From a bacterium (GTDB lineage: Bacteria; Bacillota_I; Bacilli_A; RF39; UBA660), in contig JAQXMG010000078.1 in assembly GCA_029012525.1 (NCBI GenBank), positions 1 through 13,521 on the forward strand: a stretch of DNA of 13,521 bases, in the 5' to 3' direction. Shown here one piece after another: positions 7,691 through 13,521 of the stretch. The translations under genes and the position numbers were made by a program. Position 1 is the stretch's first letter. Each line of letters starts with the position of its first letter. A model generated the notes under the pieces. It saw only the letters and a list, made by a program, of their open reading frames with translations, had not been told where the DNA came from and did not search any database.

Positions 7691-8956
7691 TTACATTTCC
7701 TCCATACTTATTACTTTTGATGTTATAATACCATCATTTAGCGTTGTTTTTATTAAATCATTTTCAAATACATCTTTTATACTTGAAAGTGATTTATCAT
7801 CTTTTTTAGTTATTGTATATCCTCTTTTAATAGTTAAAATAGGATTAAGTGGTTCTAATTTATTTAAAATATTTAAATATCTATTTGTTTTTTTATCTAA
7901 TATATTTTTAATTAGAACATCTTTTTTATTATTTAAATTATCAAGTATATTTTTATTATTTGTTATTTTAGAGCTTGTTACATAAATTAATTTTTCAATT
8001 AAATTATCTATTTTTTGGGCTTTAACTTCATATATACTTTGTGGATTTTTTAAAATATATGAAGTTTTTAAAGCATCAAGTTTTTCACGTTTTTTATTAA
8101 TTATATTTAATATACTTTTATTTTTTCTTATATTAAGTTGATTAATATATGTTATAAGTTCTATAGTATTTGGAACAGCAAGTTCTGCTGCAGCGGTTGG
8201 TGTTGGAGCACGAAGATCAGCAACAAAATCACTTATTGTAAAATCTATTTCGTGACCTACTGCACTAATTATTGGTATTTTACTTTTAAATACTGCTTCT
8301 GCAACTATTTCTTCGTTAAATGCCCATAAATCTTCAATAGAACCTCCACCGCGACCTAAAATAATTAAATCTAAATCAAAGTTATTAGCTATTTTAAGAT
8401 TTCTTACGATATCATTTTTAGCATCAACTCCTTGAACTAAACAAGGAAATATATCAAGCTCAACATTTCTATATCTACGATTAATTGTTGTTATTATATC
8501 TCTTATTGCAGCACCTGTTGTTGCAGTTATAATACCAATTTTTTTTGGAAACTTTGGTATTGGTTTTTTATATTTATCATCAAAATATCCTTTTTCTGAT
8601 AATTTTTTCTTTAATTTTTCAAACTCTATTGCAAGATTTCCTACACCGTCTTCAAGCATTTCTTCAACATAGATTTGATAGTTTCCATTAGCTTCATAAA
8701 CACCAACTCTGCCTACTACTAAAACTTTACTTCCATCAACTGGATTAAACTTAATTTTTGATGCATTATTTCTAAACATAACTGCCATAATTCTTGATGT
8801 TTCATCTTTTATTGTAAAATAAAGATGCCCAGTTGAATGATTTTTAAAGTTTGATATTTCTCCTTTTAAATAAACAAGGTTAAGATTTTCATCGTTATCA
8901 AATTTATATTTTATATATTTATTTATTTGAGTAACTGTTAAATATTCATTGTTCAT
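7691..8956 (-). CDS. xseA: Exodeoxyribonuclease VII large subunit
   Basis: The catalytic subunit of exonuclease VII (421 residues; the family is about 400-460), acting on single-stranded DNA in repair and recombination. An N-terminal OB-fold spans about residues 1-105 (TVTQINKYIKY, LVYLKGEISNFKNHSTGHLYF). The catalytic core follows with its hallmark strings: KKIGIITATTGAAIRDI, LIILGRGGGSIEDLWAFNEE, PIISAVGHEIDFTISDFVAD and RAPTPTAAAELAVP. The C-terminal third is Lys/Asn/Leu-rich and coiled-coil-like, as in other XseA proteins, and ends with the KRGYTITKKD segment. ATG 8956 has AGAGG 8 bases upstream. The gene follows nusB, a common Bacillota order, but a weak terminator and a putative extended -10 promoter sit between them, so it may be expressed separately. 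It is probably the first gene of the transcript that goes on into the surface-polymer genes. Confidence 0.97.
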   Translation of the reverse strand: MNNEYLTVTQINKYIKYKFDNDENLNLVYLKGEISNFKNHSTGHLYFTIKDETSRIMAVMFRNNASKIKFNPVDGSKVLVVGRVGVYEANGNYQIYVEEMLEDGVGNLAIEFEKLKKKLSEKGYFDDKYKKPIPKFPKKIGIITATTGAAIRDIITTINRRYRNVELDIFPCLVQGVDAKNDIVRNLKIANNFDLDLIILGRGGGSIEDLWAFNEEIVAEAVFKSKIPIISAVGHEIDFTISDFVADLRAPTPTAAAELAVPNTIELITYINQLNIRKNKSILNIINKKREKLDALKTSYILKNPQSIYEVKAQKIDNLIEKLIYVTSSKITNNKNILDNLNNKKDVLIKNILDKKTNRYLNILNKLEPLNPILTIKRGYTITKKDDKSLSSIKDVFENDLIKTTLNDGIITSKVISMEEM

Positions 8957-8974
8957 ATGATCTACCTCTTATTA

Positions 8975-9003
8975 ATTGTATCATAAAATGTTTAAAATAC
9001 CTA
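8975..9003 (-). promoter_or_regulatory. Putative extended -10 promoter for xseA and downstream genes
   Basis: TGATACAAT at 8983-8975 fits the extended -10 pattern TGnTAnnnT. The -35 position 17 bases upstream (TAGGTA, 9003-8998) is a poor match, which is common for extended -10 promoters. Transcription would start near 8968, just at the ribosome site AGAGG, leaving a leader of about 12 bases. AT-rich DNA gives such matches by chance, so confidence is moderate. Confidence 0.4.
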
Positions 9004-9014
9004 GAATTTTACAT

Positions 9015-9043
9015 AAAAAAACGACAATTTATTAATCATCGTT
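9015..9043 (-). terminator. Weak rho-independent terminator after nusB
   Basis: On the minus strand AACGAT pairs with GTCGTT (one G-U pair), separated by an AT-rich loop, and is followed by seven T at 9021-9015. The hairpin overlaps the nusB stop codon. The stem is only 6 bp, so partial read-through into xseA is likely. Confidence 0.5.
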
Positions 9044-9446
9044 ATTCATTAATTTCATTTTTATAAATTCCATCAAGTGTAGCATTAATCATTTTAACTA
9101 CATCATCATCACTATATTTTTTAGCTAAATTAATTGCTTCATTAATACAAACAATATTTGGAGTATCTGTATACATAAGTTCAAAAATGGCAAGTGAAAT
9201 AATTGCTTTATCTACTTTACTAAGTCTATTGATATCCCAATTTTTTAAATACTTATTAGCAAGTTTTTCAATAGCTTTTTGTTTTTCTATAACACCATGG
9301 ACACATGTTTCAACGAATTCATTTTTAGTTTCTAAATTTTCTTTTATAATATCATTTATTACGTATTCTTCTTTAATATTATTATATATATAAATTTGAT
9401 ATAAAACTGTAATAATTATTTCTCTTAATTCACTTCTATTTTTCAT
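9042..9446 (-). CDS. nusB: Transcription antitermination factor NusB
   Basis: A 134-residue all-helical RNA-binding protein that joins NusE (S10) on boxA RNA to promote antitermination of rRNA operons. Family signatures are visible: the N-terminal helix RSELREIIITVLYQIYIY, then WDINRLSKVDKAIISLAIFE, the INEAINLAKKYS segment, and the closing INATLDGIYK. Its length matches the usual 130-150. Three in-frame starts are possible: TTG 9461, ATG 9452 and ATG 9446. I choose 9446 because GGAG (9459-9456) is 9 bases upstream of it and only 3 bases from 9452, and because the predicted transcription start lies near 9460, which excludes the TTG. The gene has its own promoter just after the 6S RNA terminator, and its stop lies inside a weak terminator. 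Confidence 0.95.
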   Translation of the reverse strand: MKNRSELREIIITVLYQIYIYNNIKEEYVINDIIKENLETKNEFVETCVHGVIEKQKAIEKLANKYLKNWDINRLSKVDKAIISLAIFELMYTDTPNIVCINEAINLAKKYSDDDVVKMINATLDGIYKNEINE

Positions 9447-9466
9447 AAACATCAGCTCCAAAACTA

Positions 9467-9495
9467 ATTATACTAGAAAATTAAACTTTTGTCCA
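9467..9495 (-). promoter_or_regulatory. Near-consensus sigma-A-type promoter for nusB
   Basis: TGGACA (9495-9490; 5 of 6 matches to TTGACA), a 17-base spacer, and a perfect TATAAT (9472-9467). The predicted start near 9460 falls one base before the GGAG ribosome site, giving a leader of roughly 14 bases. The -35 box begins only two bases after the T-tract of the 6S RNA, so the two units are packed back to back. Confidence 0.75.
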
Positions 9496-9496
9496 C

Positions 9497-9516
9497 AAAA
9501 AAACCAGAAGAATAAG
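9497..9516 (-). terminator. 6S RNA 3' end: terminal helix plus T-tract
   Basis: UUCUGG is followed directly by seven T (9503-9497). The pairing arm is the RNA's own 5' end (9655-9645), so the closing helix of 6S RNA may double as the terminator stem. The long loop is unusual for an intrinsic terminator, so processing of a longer transcript is an alternative. Confidence 0.5.
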
Positions 9517-9656
9517 ACGATAAACCTGTATAATTACAGGTGGGTATCATACAATTGTCTTTAGGAGTCTTATCAATGATAAGCATTCAACACCAACAAC
9601 TATTTTGATTCCCGTATCGAATGTTTGTAGGGTTTATACAAATATTATTCTCTGGT
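9497..9656 (-). ncRNA. ssrS: 6S RNA (SsrS/BsrA type)
   Basis: 6S RNA mimics an open promoter, binds sigma-A RNA polymerase holoenzyme and represses transcription in slow growth. I recognise it by structure. The ends pair: CCAGA (9655-9651) with UCUGG (9508-9504), then GAAUAA (9650-9645) with UUAUUC (9515-9510), one U bulged. A central unpaired region follows. Its 3' strand carries the small hairpin CCUGUA-AUUA-UACAGG (9540-9525) preceded by CCCA, the counterpart of the CACCUUGAACC hairpin in E. coli 6S RNA. An upper stem contains GUUGGUGUUGAAUGC, ends in CUUAUC-AUU-GAUAAG (9583-9569), and returns through CUCCUAAAGAC, close to the E. coli GGUUGGUGAGCAUGC...GCCUUAAAACU arm. The length is about 160 bases, slightly short of the usual 180-200. 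It ends in seven U. It sits alone between the PAP2 gene and nusB with its own promoter. A leader of nusB is less likely because nusB has a separate promoter. Confidence 0.87.
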
Positions 9657-9662
9657 AATTAT

Positions 9663-9691
9663 ATTGTAGCAAAAATCATTTTTAAAATCTA
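9663..9691 (-). promoter_or_regulatory. Extended -10 promoter of the 6S RNA gene
   Basis: TGCTACAAT (9671-9663) is an extended -10 element. It places the start at about 9656, exactly where the terminal helix of the RNA begins. The -35 region at 17-base spacing is weak (TAGATT, 9691-9686). An overlapping TATAAT at 9663-9658 would put the start inside the helix and is less likely. Confidence 0.65.
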
Positions 9692-9696
9692 GTAAG

Positions 9697-9718
9697 TTTA
9701 CAAAAAATTTACAAAAAA
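9697..9718 (-). repeat. Two exact 11-bp tandem A-tract repeats, possible UP element
   Basis: On the plus strand TTTACAAAAAA occurs twice without a gap (9697-9707 and 9708-9718). Relative to the predicted 6S start at 9656 the pair spans about -41 to -62, the position where the RNA polymerase alpha C-terminal domains bind UP elements. The 11-bp period puts both A-tracts on the same helix face, which would also bend DNA. The role is inference from position and composition. Confidence 0.5.
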
Positions 9719-9724
9719 ATTTTA

Positions 9725-10357
9725 TCACTTAACTATCTTTCTTAAAAATCTATCTAATTTAAATTTACAAACCAATATCCATGAAACGACATTTATTAGA
9801 ATAGCTACAACTAAATCAATTAACACATGTTGCTTAACTAATACAGTTGATAAAATAATTAGTGTTCCTGATAGCAAACCAAGTACTTTTAACCAAACTG
9901 GTATCTTTTTAGTTCCAATAAGAGGCAACATATATCCACTTGCAAGTAAAACATGTAAACTAGGTGCACATGCATTAACACTACCTACTCCATAAATAAA
10001 TTTTACAACTCTATCAGTAAATGAATTTGTAAGTAAGTCTAAGTTAGTTCTTATCATTACTGTTGGAAATAAAATATATATTACAAGTGATACAGTTAAA
10101 CTAATAAAAATCATTGTTAAATATTTATGAAACCTATCTTTATCATAAAATGATATAAGATATGGTATTAAAACAATAAATAAATACCAAGATATATAAA
10201 AATAGATAAAAAATCCAACATAAGGTATTTTTAAATCAAGTGCATTTCCAACTAGTATTGCTCTATCTGGAAACATTCTTCCAAATGAATAAACAAAACA
10301 GTTATATAAAACGCTTATAATTACAAGAATTAAATCATATAAATTATTCTTCTTCAT
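9725..10357 (-). CDS. PAP2 superfamily / AUR1-like membrane phosphatase or phospholipid headgroup enzyme
   Basis: A 210-residue integral membrane protein with about six hydrophobic segments (roughly 8-25, 47-70, 80-99, 118-142, 153-172 and 180-197). The PAP2 catalytic signatures are present in an AUR1-like form: FPTVMIR at about 97-103, APSLHV at 131-136 with the active His, and KQHVLIDL at 175-182 with the His and Asp expected of the third motif. The usual Ser-Arg before that motif is replaced by ST followed by VLVK. Members remove or exchange phosphate headgroups on lipids such as phosphatidic acid, undecaprenyl diphosphate or inositol lipids; the substrate cannot be told. I choose ATG 10357 because GAGGA lies 5 bases upstream; ATG 10369 has no ribosome site. 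It overlaps the ttcA end by 14 bases, so translation is probably coupled. The stop is TGA followed at once by TAA. Confidence 0.8.
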   Translation of the reverse strand: MKKNNLYDLILVIISVLYNCFVYSFGRMFPDRAILVGNALDLKIPYVGFFIYFYISWYLFIVLIPYLISFYDKDRFHKYLTMIFISLTVSLVIYILFPTVMIRTNLDLLTNSFTDRVVKFIYGVGSVNACAPSLHVLLASGYMLPLIGTKKIPVWLKVLGLLSGTLIILSTVLVKQHVLIDLVVAILINVVSWILVCKFKLDRFLRKIVK

Positions 10358-11162
10358 AAATATCCTCATAATCGCTTAAAACATCATGAATACCATCTTT
10401 ATCTTTATAAGATAAAATGCTATCAATATAAACATTTTTACTACTATTTAAAATGTTTATATCAATATTATCATAAGTTTTTCTAAATTCTTTTATAAGA
10501 TTTTTAACTTCAAGTCTTTTACCTAAATTCTTTTTAGTAACACCACAGGCACAATCAATAAATCCTAGATTATTATATCTCACCCATGATTTTATATCAT
10601 CTTCTTTTATATAATACATTGGTCTTATAAGTTCCATTCCAGCAAAGTTTTTACTTTTAAGTTTTGGCATCATTGTTTTATAACAACCAGCATATAAAAC
10701 ATTTAAAAGTATTGTTTCAATAACATCATCAAAATGATGACCTAAAGCAATTTTATTGCATCCCATTTCTTTAGCAGTCGCATATAAATTGCCTCTTCTT
10801 TTTCTTGCACATAAATAACATGGTGAAGAAGAATCTTTTATTTCATCAAAGATATTAGACTTAAATATTGTCGCATCTATATTTAAAATATCAAGATTCT
10901 TCTTTATTTTATTTAAATGTTCCTCACTATAACCAGGATCCATTACAAGAAATTTTAAAGCAAACTTATATTTTGAATGTATCTTTAATTCTTGCATACA
11001 TTTTGCAAGTAAAAACGAATCCTTGCCACCACTTATACAACAACAAATAGAATCTCCTTCACTTATAAGTTCAAAATCTTTTACTGCTCTTATAAATTTA
11101 CGATAAATTTTACTTCTAAATTTCTTAATAATACTTCTTTCAATTTCTTCTAAATTATTCAT
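10344..11162 (-). CDS. ttcA: TtcA-like tRNA 2-thiolation enzyme (PP-loop ATPase)
   Basis: A 272-residue cytoplasmic enzyme of the TtcA/TtuA group, which adenylates a tRNA base and replaces its oxygen with sulfur; TtcA makes 2-thiocytidine at position 32. The PP-loop ISGGKDS is at 43-49. SPCYLCARKRRG (113-124) supplies the CxxC pair and the RKRRG string typical of TtcA. GHHFDDVIET is at 141-150. FIDCACG at 201-207 carries the further cysteines (204, 206); in TtcA three cysteines hold a 4Fe-4S cluster, and a CxC at this place is a slight variant. An acidic tail ends the protein. ATG 11162 has AAGG 8 bases upstream and lies 10 bases after the aspS stop, consistent with one tRNA-function operon. 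The modified position in this organism is not certain: TtcA is the closest named family, TtuA-like activity is possible. Confidence 0.85.
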   Translation of the reverse strand: MNNLEEIERSIIKKFRSKIYRKFIRAVKDFELISEGDSICCCISGGKDSFLLAKCMQELKIHSKYKFALKFLVMDPGYSEEHLNKIKKNLDILNIDATIFKSNIFDEIKDSSSPCYLCARKRRGNLYATAKEMGCNKIALGHHFDDVIETILLNVLYAGCYKTMMPKLKSKNFAGMELIRPMYYIKEDDIKSWVRYNNLGFIDCACGVTKKNLGKRLEVKNLIKEFRKTYDNIDINILNSSKNVYIDSILSYKDKDGIHDVLSDYEDIYEEE

Positions 11163-11172
11163 AAATTTTGCC

Positions 11173-12489
11173 TTATGGATTAAGTCTATTTGGACCTCTA
11201 AAAATAAACATAGCTTCTTTTACTGGAATTTCTAATAATACTAAAGTAAGTCTATCTACTCCAAGACCAAATCCACCATGAGGAGGACATCCATATTTAA
11301 AGAAATCTAAATAGAATTTAATATCTTCTTTTAAACCTTTTTCTTCTGCTTGACGTTTTAAAACTTCATATCTGTGTTCTCTTTGAGCGCCAGTTGTTAT
11401 TTCTGTACCTTTCCAAATTAAATCATAACCATTTAAAAGCCCATCATCATCTCTCATATGATAAAATGCACGTTTTTCGGCAGGATAACCAGTAATAAAG
11501 ATAAACTCACTATTATATTTATCCATTGCATAACGAGCTGCTAATTTCTCGCCTTCACTTGATAAATCGTATAAATCTTCCCCTTCTGCTTTATATCCAT
11601 AAAGACTTTCTAATTCTTTATACAAATCATTTAACTTAACTCTTGGAAAAGGACGAGTTGGAACAACAACGTCAACATTAAATAATTCTTTTATCTTATC
11701 ACCATATTTTTCTTTAATAAATGCTAAGCCATTTGTTATCATTTCTTCTTCTAAATCCATAACATCAGAAAAAGAATTAATATAACTAAACTCAACATCG
11801 AAACTAGTAAATTCTGTAGCATGTCTATTAGTATTAGAATTTTCTGCTCTAAAAACAGGACCTACTTCAAATATCTTTTCAAAGCCACTTGCCATAGCCA
11901 TTTGTTTATAAAATTGAGGACTTTGAGCAAGATAAGCAAGTCTTTCAAAATATTTTACTTCAAATACTTCAGATCCACTTTCGCTTGCTGCTCCAATTAA
12001 TTTTGGAGTATGAATTTCCATGAAATCTTTATTATATAAAGTATCTCTTAAATTTCTTATCAAATCAGATTGAATTCTAAAAATATAATTATTTCTTTCA
12101 TTTCTTAAATCAAGCATTCTGTTATCAAGTCTTGTATCAATTAAAGTATTAGCTAAGTCTTTATAATTAATTGGTAATTCTTCTAAACTTTTACTTGTTA
12201 CTTCAATACAACTTGGAATAAGTTCCATACCATTTAATTTAACTTTAGGATTTTGTTTTAAAATACCTTTTATTTTAACTGTACTATCTAATGTTAAATT
12301 ACTAGCAATTTCTACTAACTTACTATTATTTTCATCTTCTTTTTCAATAGTAACTTGAAGTTTACCATATTTATCTTTTAAAACAATAAATATAACATAT
12401 TGAAGAACTCTTATATTTTCAATAAAACCAGATACTTCAATTTCTTTATCAAAATAATTTTCTAATTCACTAAATTTTATTTTTTCCAT
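11173..12489 (-). CDS. aspS: Aspartyl-tRNA synthetase, short archaeal/eukaryotic type
   Basis: A class IIb synthetase that charges aspartate onto tRNA. At 438 residues it lacks the ~150-residue GAD insertion of ordinary bacterial AspRS (~590 residues), so it is the archaeal-type form (AspRS2) known from some bacteria. An OB-fold anticodon domain spans about 1-105. Motif 2 is FRAENSNTNRHATEF at 213-227; EITTGAQREHRYE at 363-375 is the AspRS counterpart of the archaeal SGAQR-H string; motif 3 GGFGLGVDRL is at 405-414; the end RGPNRLNP replaces the AsnRS ending. In the OB-fold the usual GW near position 22 reads GF and the GG near 30 reads QY, so anticodon discrimination may be relaxed. A non-discriminating enzyme that also feeds tRNA-Asn via GatCAB is possible but not shown. 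AGGA lies 9 bases before ATG 12489. The gene follows hisS by 27 bases, the classic Bacillota hisS-aspS order. Confidence 0.9.
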   Translation of the reverse strand: MEKIKFSELENYFDKEIEVSGFIENIRVLQYVIFIVLKDKYGKLQVTIEKEDENNSKLVEIASNLTLDSTVKIKGILKQNPKVKLNGMELIPSCIEVTSKSLEELPINYKDLANTLIDTRLDNRMLDLRNERNNYIFRIQSDLIRNLRDTLYNKDFMEIHTPKLIGAASESGSEVFEVKYFERLAYLAQSPQFYKQMAMASGFEKIFEVGPVFRAENSNTNRHATEFTSFDVEFSYINSFSDVMDLEEEMITNGLAFIKEKYGDKIKELFNVDVVVPTRPFPRVKLNDLYKELESLYGYKAEGEDLYDLSSEGEKLAARYAMDKYNSEFIFITGYPAEKRAFYHMRDDDGLLNGYDLIWKGTEITTGAQREHRYEVLKRQAEEKGLKEDIKFYLDFFKYGCPPHGGFGLGVDRLTLVLLEIPVKEAMFIFRGPNRLNP

Positions 12490-12516
12490 AATACAACTTC
12501 CTATTCTAAAATAATT

Positions 12517-13521
12517 TTACTTTTTACAATGGCAATCATCACCACAATTACATTCGTCATCACAATAGCAATTTTCCCCACAACTACAATTACAATCGTA
12601 ATTATCATCACAGCAATCATCATCTTCAGATAATTTTTCCATTAAATAATCAATTATAAGTTTAGTATTAACTTCTTCATTCGTTTTAGATTTCATATTT
12701 TTAACAGTGTAATAGCCTTCTTTTAACTCTTCTTCTCCAATTACTATAGCAAACTTGGTATTTAGTTTTTCAGCTTGTTTAAAATTATTTTTAACATTTC
12801 TATTCATATTATCAACATCTGATTTAAATCCCATAAGACGAAGTGCATGACATAATGTTAAAGCTTCGCATTTTTCATTGTCAGATACTGGAATAACATA
12901 ACAATCTAAAGAATCATCTAAGTTAAATCCTAAATCATTAGAAGATAGAACTTCAAGAAGTCTTTCAGTACCCATTCCAAAGCCAACGGCAGGAGTTTTT
13001 GGTCCACCTAAATTCTCAATTAAATTATTATATCTACCTCCACCACACAAAACACTATTTTTATTTACTGCATCAACACATTCTATTTCAAACACAGTAT
13101 GAGTGTAATAATCAAGTCCCCTAACAGTTTTAGGATCAACAACATAATCTATCTCTAAAGCATCTAAATACTTTAATACTTTATCAAAATATTCTTTTGC
13201 TTCTTCACTTAAATAATCAATTGTCTTAGGAACATTTTTAAGTATTTCATTATCTTTATCAACTTTACAATCTAAAATACGTAAAGGATTTTTTTCAAAT
13301 CTTTCTTTGCAATCACTACATAATTCATCAATATGAGGAGATAAATAACTAATTAAAGCATCTCTATATGATGTACGTGACGTGGCATCTCCAAGACTAT
13401 TAATATGAACTTTTACATTAAGTCCTAAACTTGTAAATAAAGTGTATGGAATACTTATAATTTCAGCATCAATAATTGGATCAAAACTACCATAAACTTC
13501 ACAGCCAAATTGATAATGTTC
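12517..13521 (-). CDS. hisS: Histidyl-tRNA synthetase with cysteine-rich C-terminal tail (N-terminus outside window)
   Basis: HisRS charges histidine onto tRNA-His. The frame is open from the window edge for 334 codons; roughly the first 110-120 residues are missing. The visible part starts inside motif 2 (EHYQFGCEVYGS). LGDATSR and LRILDCK follow, then the histidine-A motif VRGLDYYTHTVFE around 13091-13130 with its catalytic Arg, CGGGRYNNL, and motif 3 AVGFGMGTERLLEVL. The anticodon-binding domain (YVIPVSDN to YLMEKLSE) is complete. After it comes an extra 35-residue tail with 11 cysteines, one histidine and many aspartates, in a [D/E/N]-C-x-C pattern, which typical HisRS proteins lack. The frame runs cleanly through to TAA at 12517, so this is not an obvious frameshift. 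A shorter reading from GTG 13095 would remove catalytic residues and is wrong. aspS follows 27 bases downstream. Confidence 0.96.
   Translation of the reverse strand, partial: EHYQFGCEVYGSFDPIIDAEIISIPYTLFTSLGLNVKVHINSLGDATSRTSYRDALISYLSPHIDELCSDCKERFEKNPLRILDCKVDKDNEILKNVPKTIDYLSEEAKEYFDKVLKYLDALEIDYVVDPKTVRGLDYYTHTVFEIECVDAVNKNSVLCGGGRYNNLIENLGGPKTPAVGFGMGTERLLEVLSSNDLGFNLDDSLDCYVIPVSDNEKCEALTLCHALRLMGFKSDVDNMNRNVKNNFKQAEKLNTKFAIVIGEEELKEGYYTVKNMKSKTNEEVNTKLIIDYLMEKLSEDDDCCDDNYDCNCSCGENCYCDDECNCGDDCHCKK
12520..12624 (-). other. Cysteine-rich, metallothionein-like tail of HisRS
   Basis: This segment encodes the last 35 residues of HisRS, from DDDCCDD to CGDDCHCKK. It contains 11 Cys, 1 His and about 11 Asp/Glu, mostly spaced as C-x-C or C-x3-C. 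Codons for Cys are mixed TGT and TGC, so it is not a simple DNA repeat read in frame. Such spacing usually binds zinc or other soft metals, or forms disulfides; here that is inference. Confidence 0.75.

Noticed and set aside
7045..9393. Several plus-strand frames of 60-70 codons opposite the TagF-like gene, xseA and nusB
   Set aside because: All are shadows of conserved genes, with Phe/Ser/Cys-rich translations and no family motifs.
9497..9656. Structured region read as a riboswitch or leader of nusB
   Set aside because: nusB has a near-consensus promoter downstream of the structure, and the fold has a 6S-type bubble and hairpin rather than a known ligand-binding core.
9695..9720. Terminator after the PAP2 gene
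   Set aside because: There are T-rich runs on the minus strand but no convincing GC-containing hairpin; the repeats are direct, not inverted.
9725..9727. TGA stop of the PAP2 gene as a hint that TGA codes for tryptophan
   Set aside because: Conserved tryptophans use TGG and no gene needs TGA read-through. The TGA is followed at once by TAA, so the reading changes by one residue at most and gives no evidence for code 4.
12517..12624. HisRS cysteine tail as a frameshift or assembly artefact
   Set aside because: The frame is continuous from the anticodon domain, ends in a normal TAA 27 bases before aspS, and uses mixed Cys codons in a regular C-x-C pattern.

Overview
The window is very AT-rich, and every gene reads on the minus strand. 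This suggests a low-GC Bacillota, perhaps one of the uncultured gut Bacilli/Mollicutes-related lineages; that placement is inference from base composition and gene content. Tryptophan is read from TGG in conserved motifs (for example the WDDD motif of the LicD proteins) and all ORFs are intact under the standard code. The single TGA stop (PAP2 gene) is followed at once by an in-frame TAA.

Read in transcription order (from high coordinates down), the first block is a translation/tRNA group: the 3' part of hisS with an unusual cysteine-rich tail (12517-13521), a short archaeal-type aspS (11173-12489), a TtcA-like tRNA-thiolation gene (10344-11162), and an overlapping PAP2/AUR1-like membrane phosphatase (9725-10357). 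It is followed by a 6S RNA gene (about 9497-9656) that I recognise by its two-arm bubble structure. The 6S gene has an extended -10 promoter, and a tandem A-tract repeat sits at the UP-element position.

Next comes nusB (9042-9446) with its own near-consensus promoter and a very short leader, then a weak terminator, then xseA and xseB (exonuclease VII). The xseAB unit runs with almost no spacing into a surface-polymer cluster: a TagF-like glycerophosphotransferase (6335-7459), a large GT2-TagF fusion (3634-6333), a LicD protein with a helical-repeat tail (2074-3609), a LicD-like protein that has lost the catalytic motif (893-2074), and a second intact LicD protein that runs off the left edge (1-882). 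Together the five genes look like an apparatus that builds a glycan or teichoic-acid-like chain, adds glycerol phosphate, and decorates it with a CDP-activated phospho-ligand such as phosphocholine. The exact ligand cannot be read from the sequence.

The points most worth a second look are the cysteine-rich tail on HisRS, the LicD pseudoenzyme between two intact LicD genes, the 6S RNA with its A-tract promoter, and the three-part GT2-TagF-GT-like fusion. I see no CRISPR array, tRNA, insertion sequence or phage gene. Apart from the 6S region there is no gene-free stretch longer than about 100 bases.
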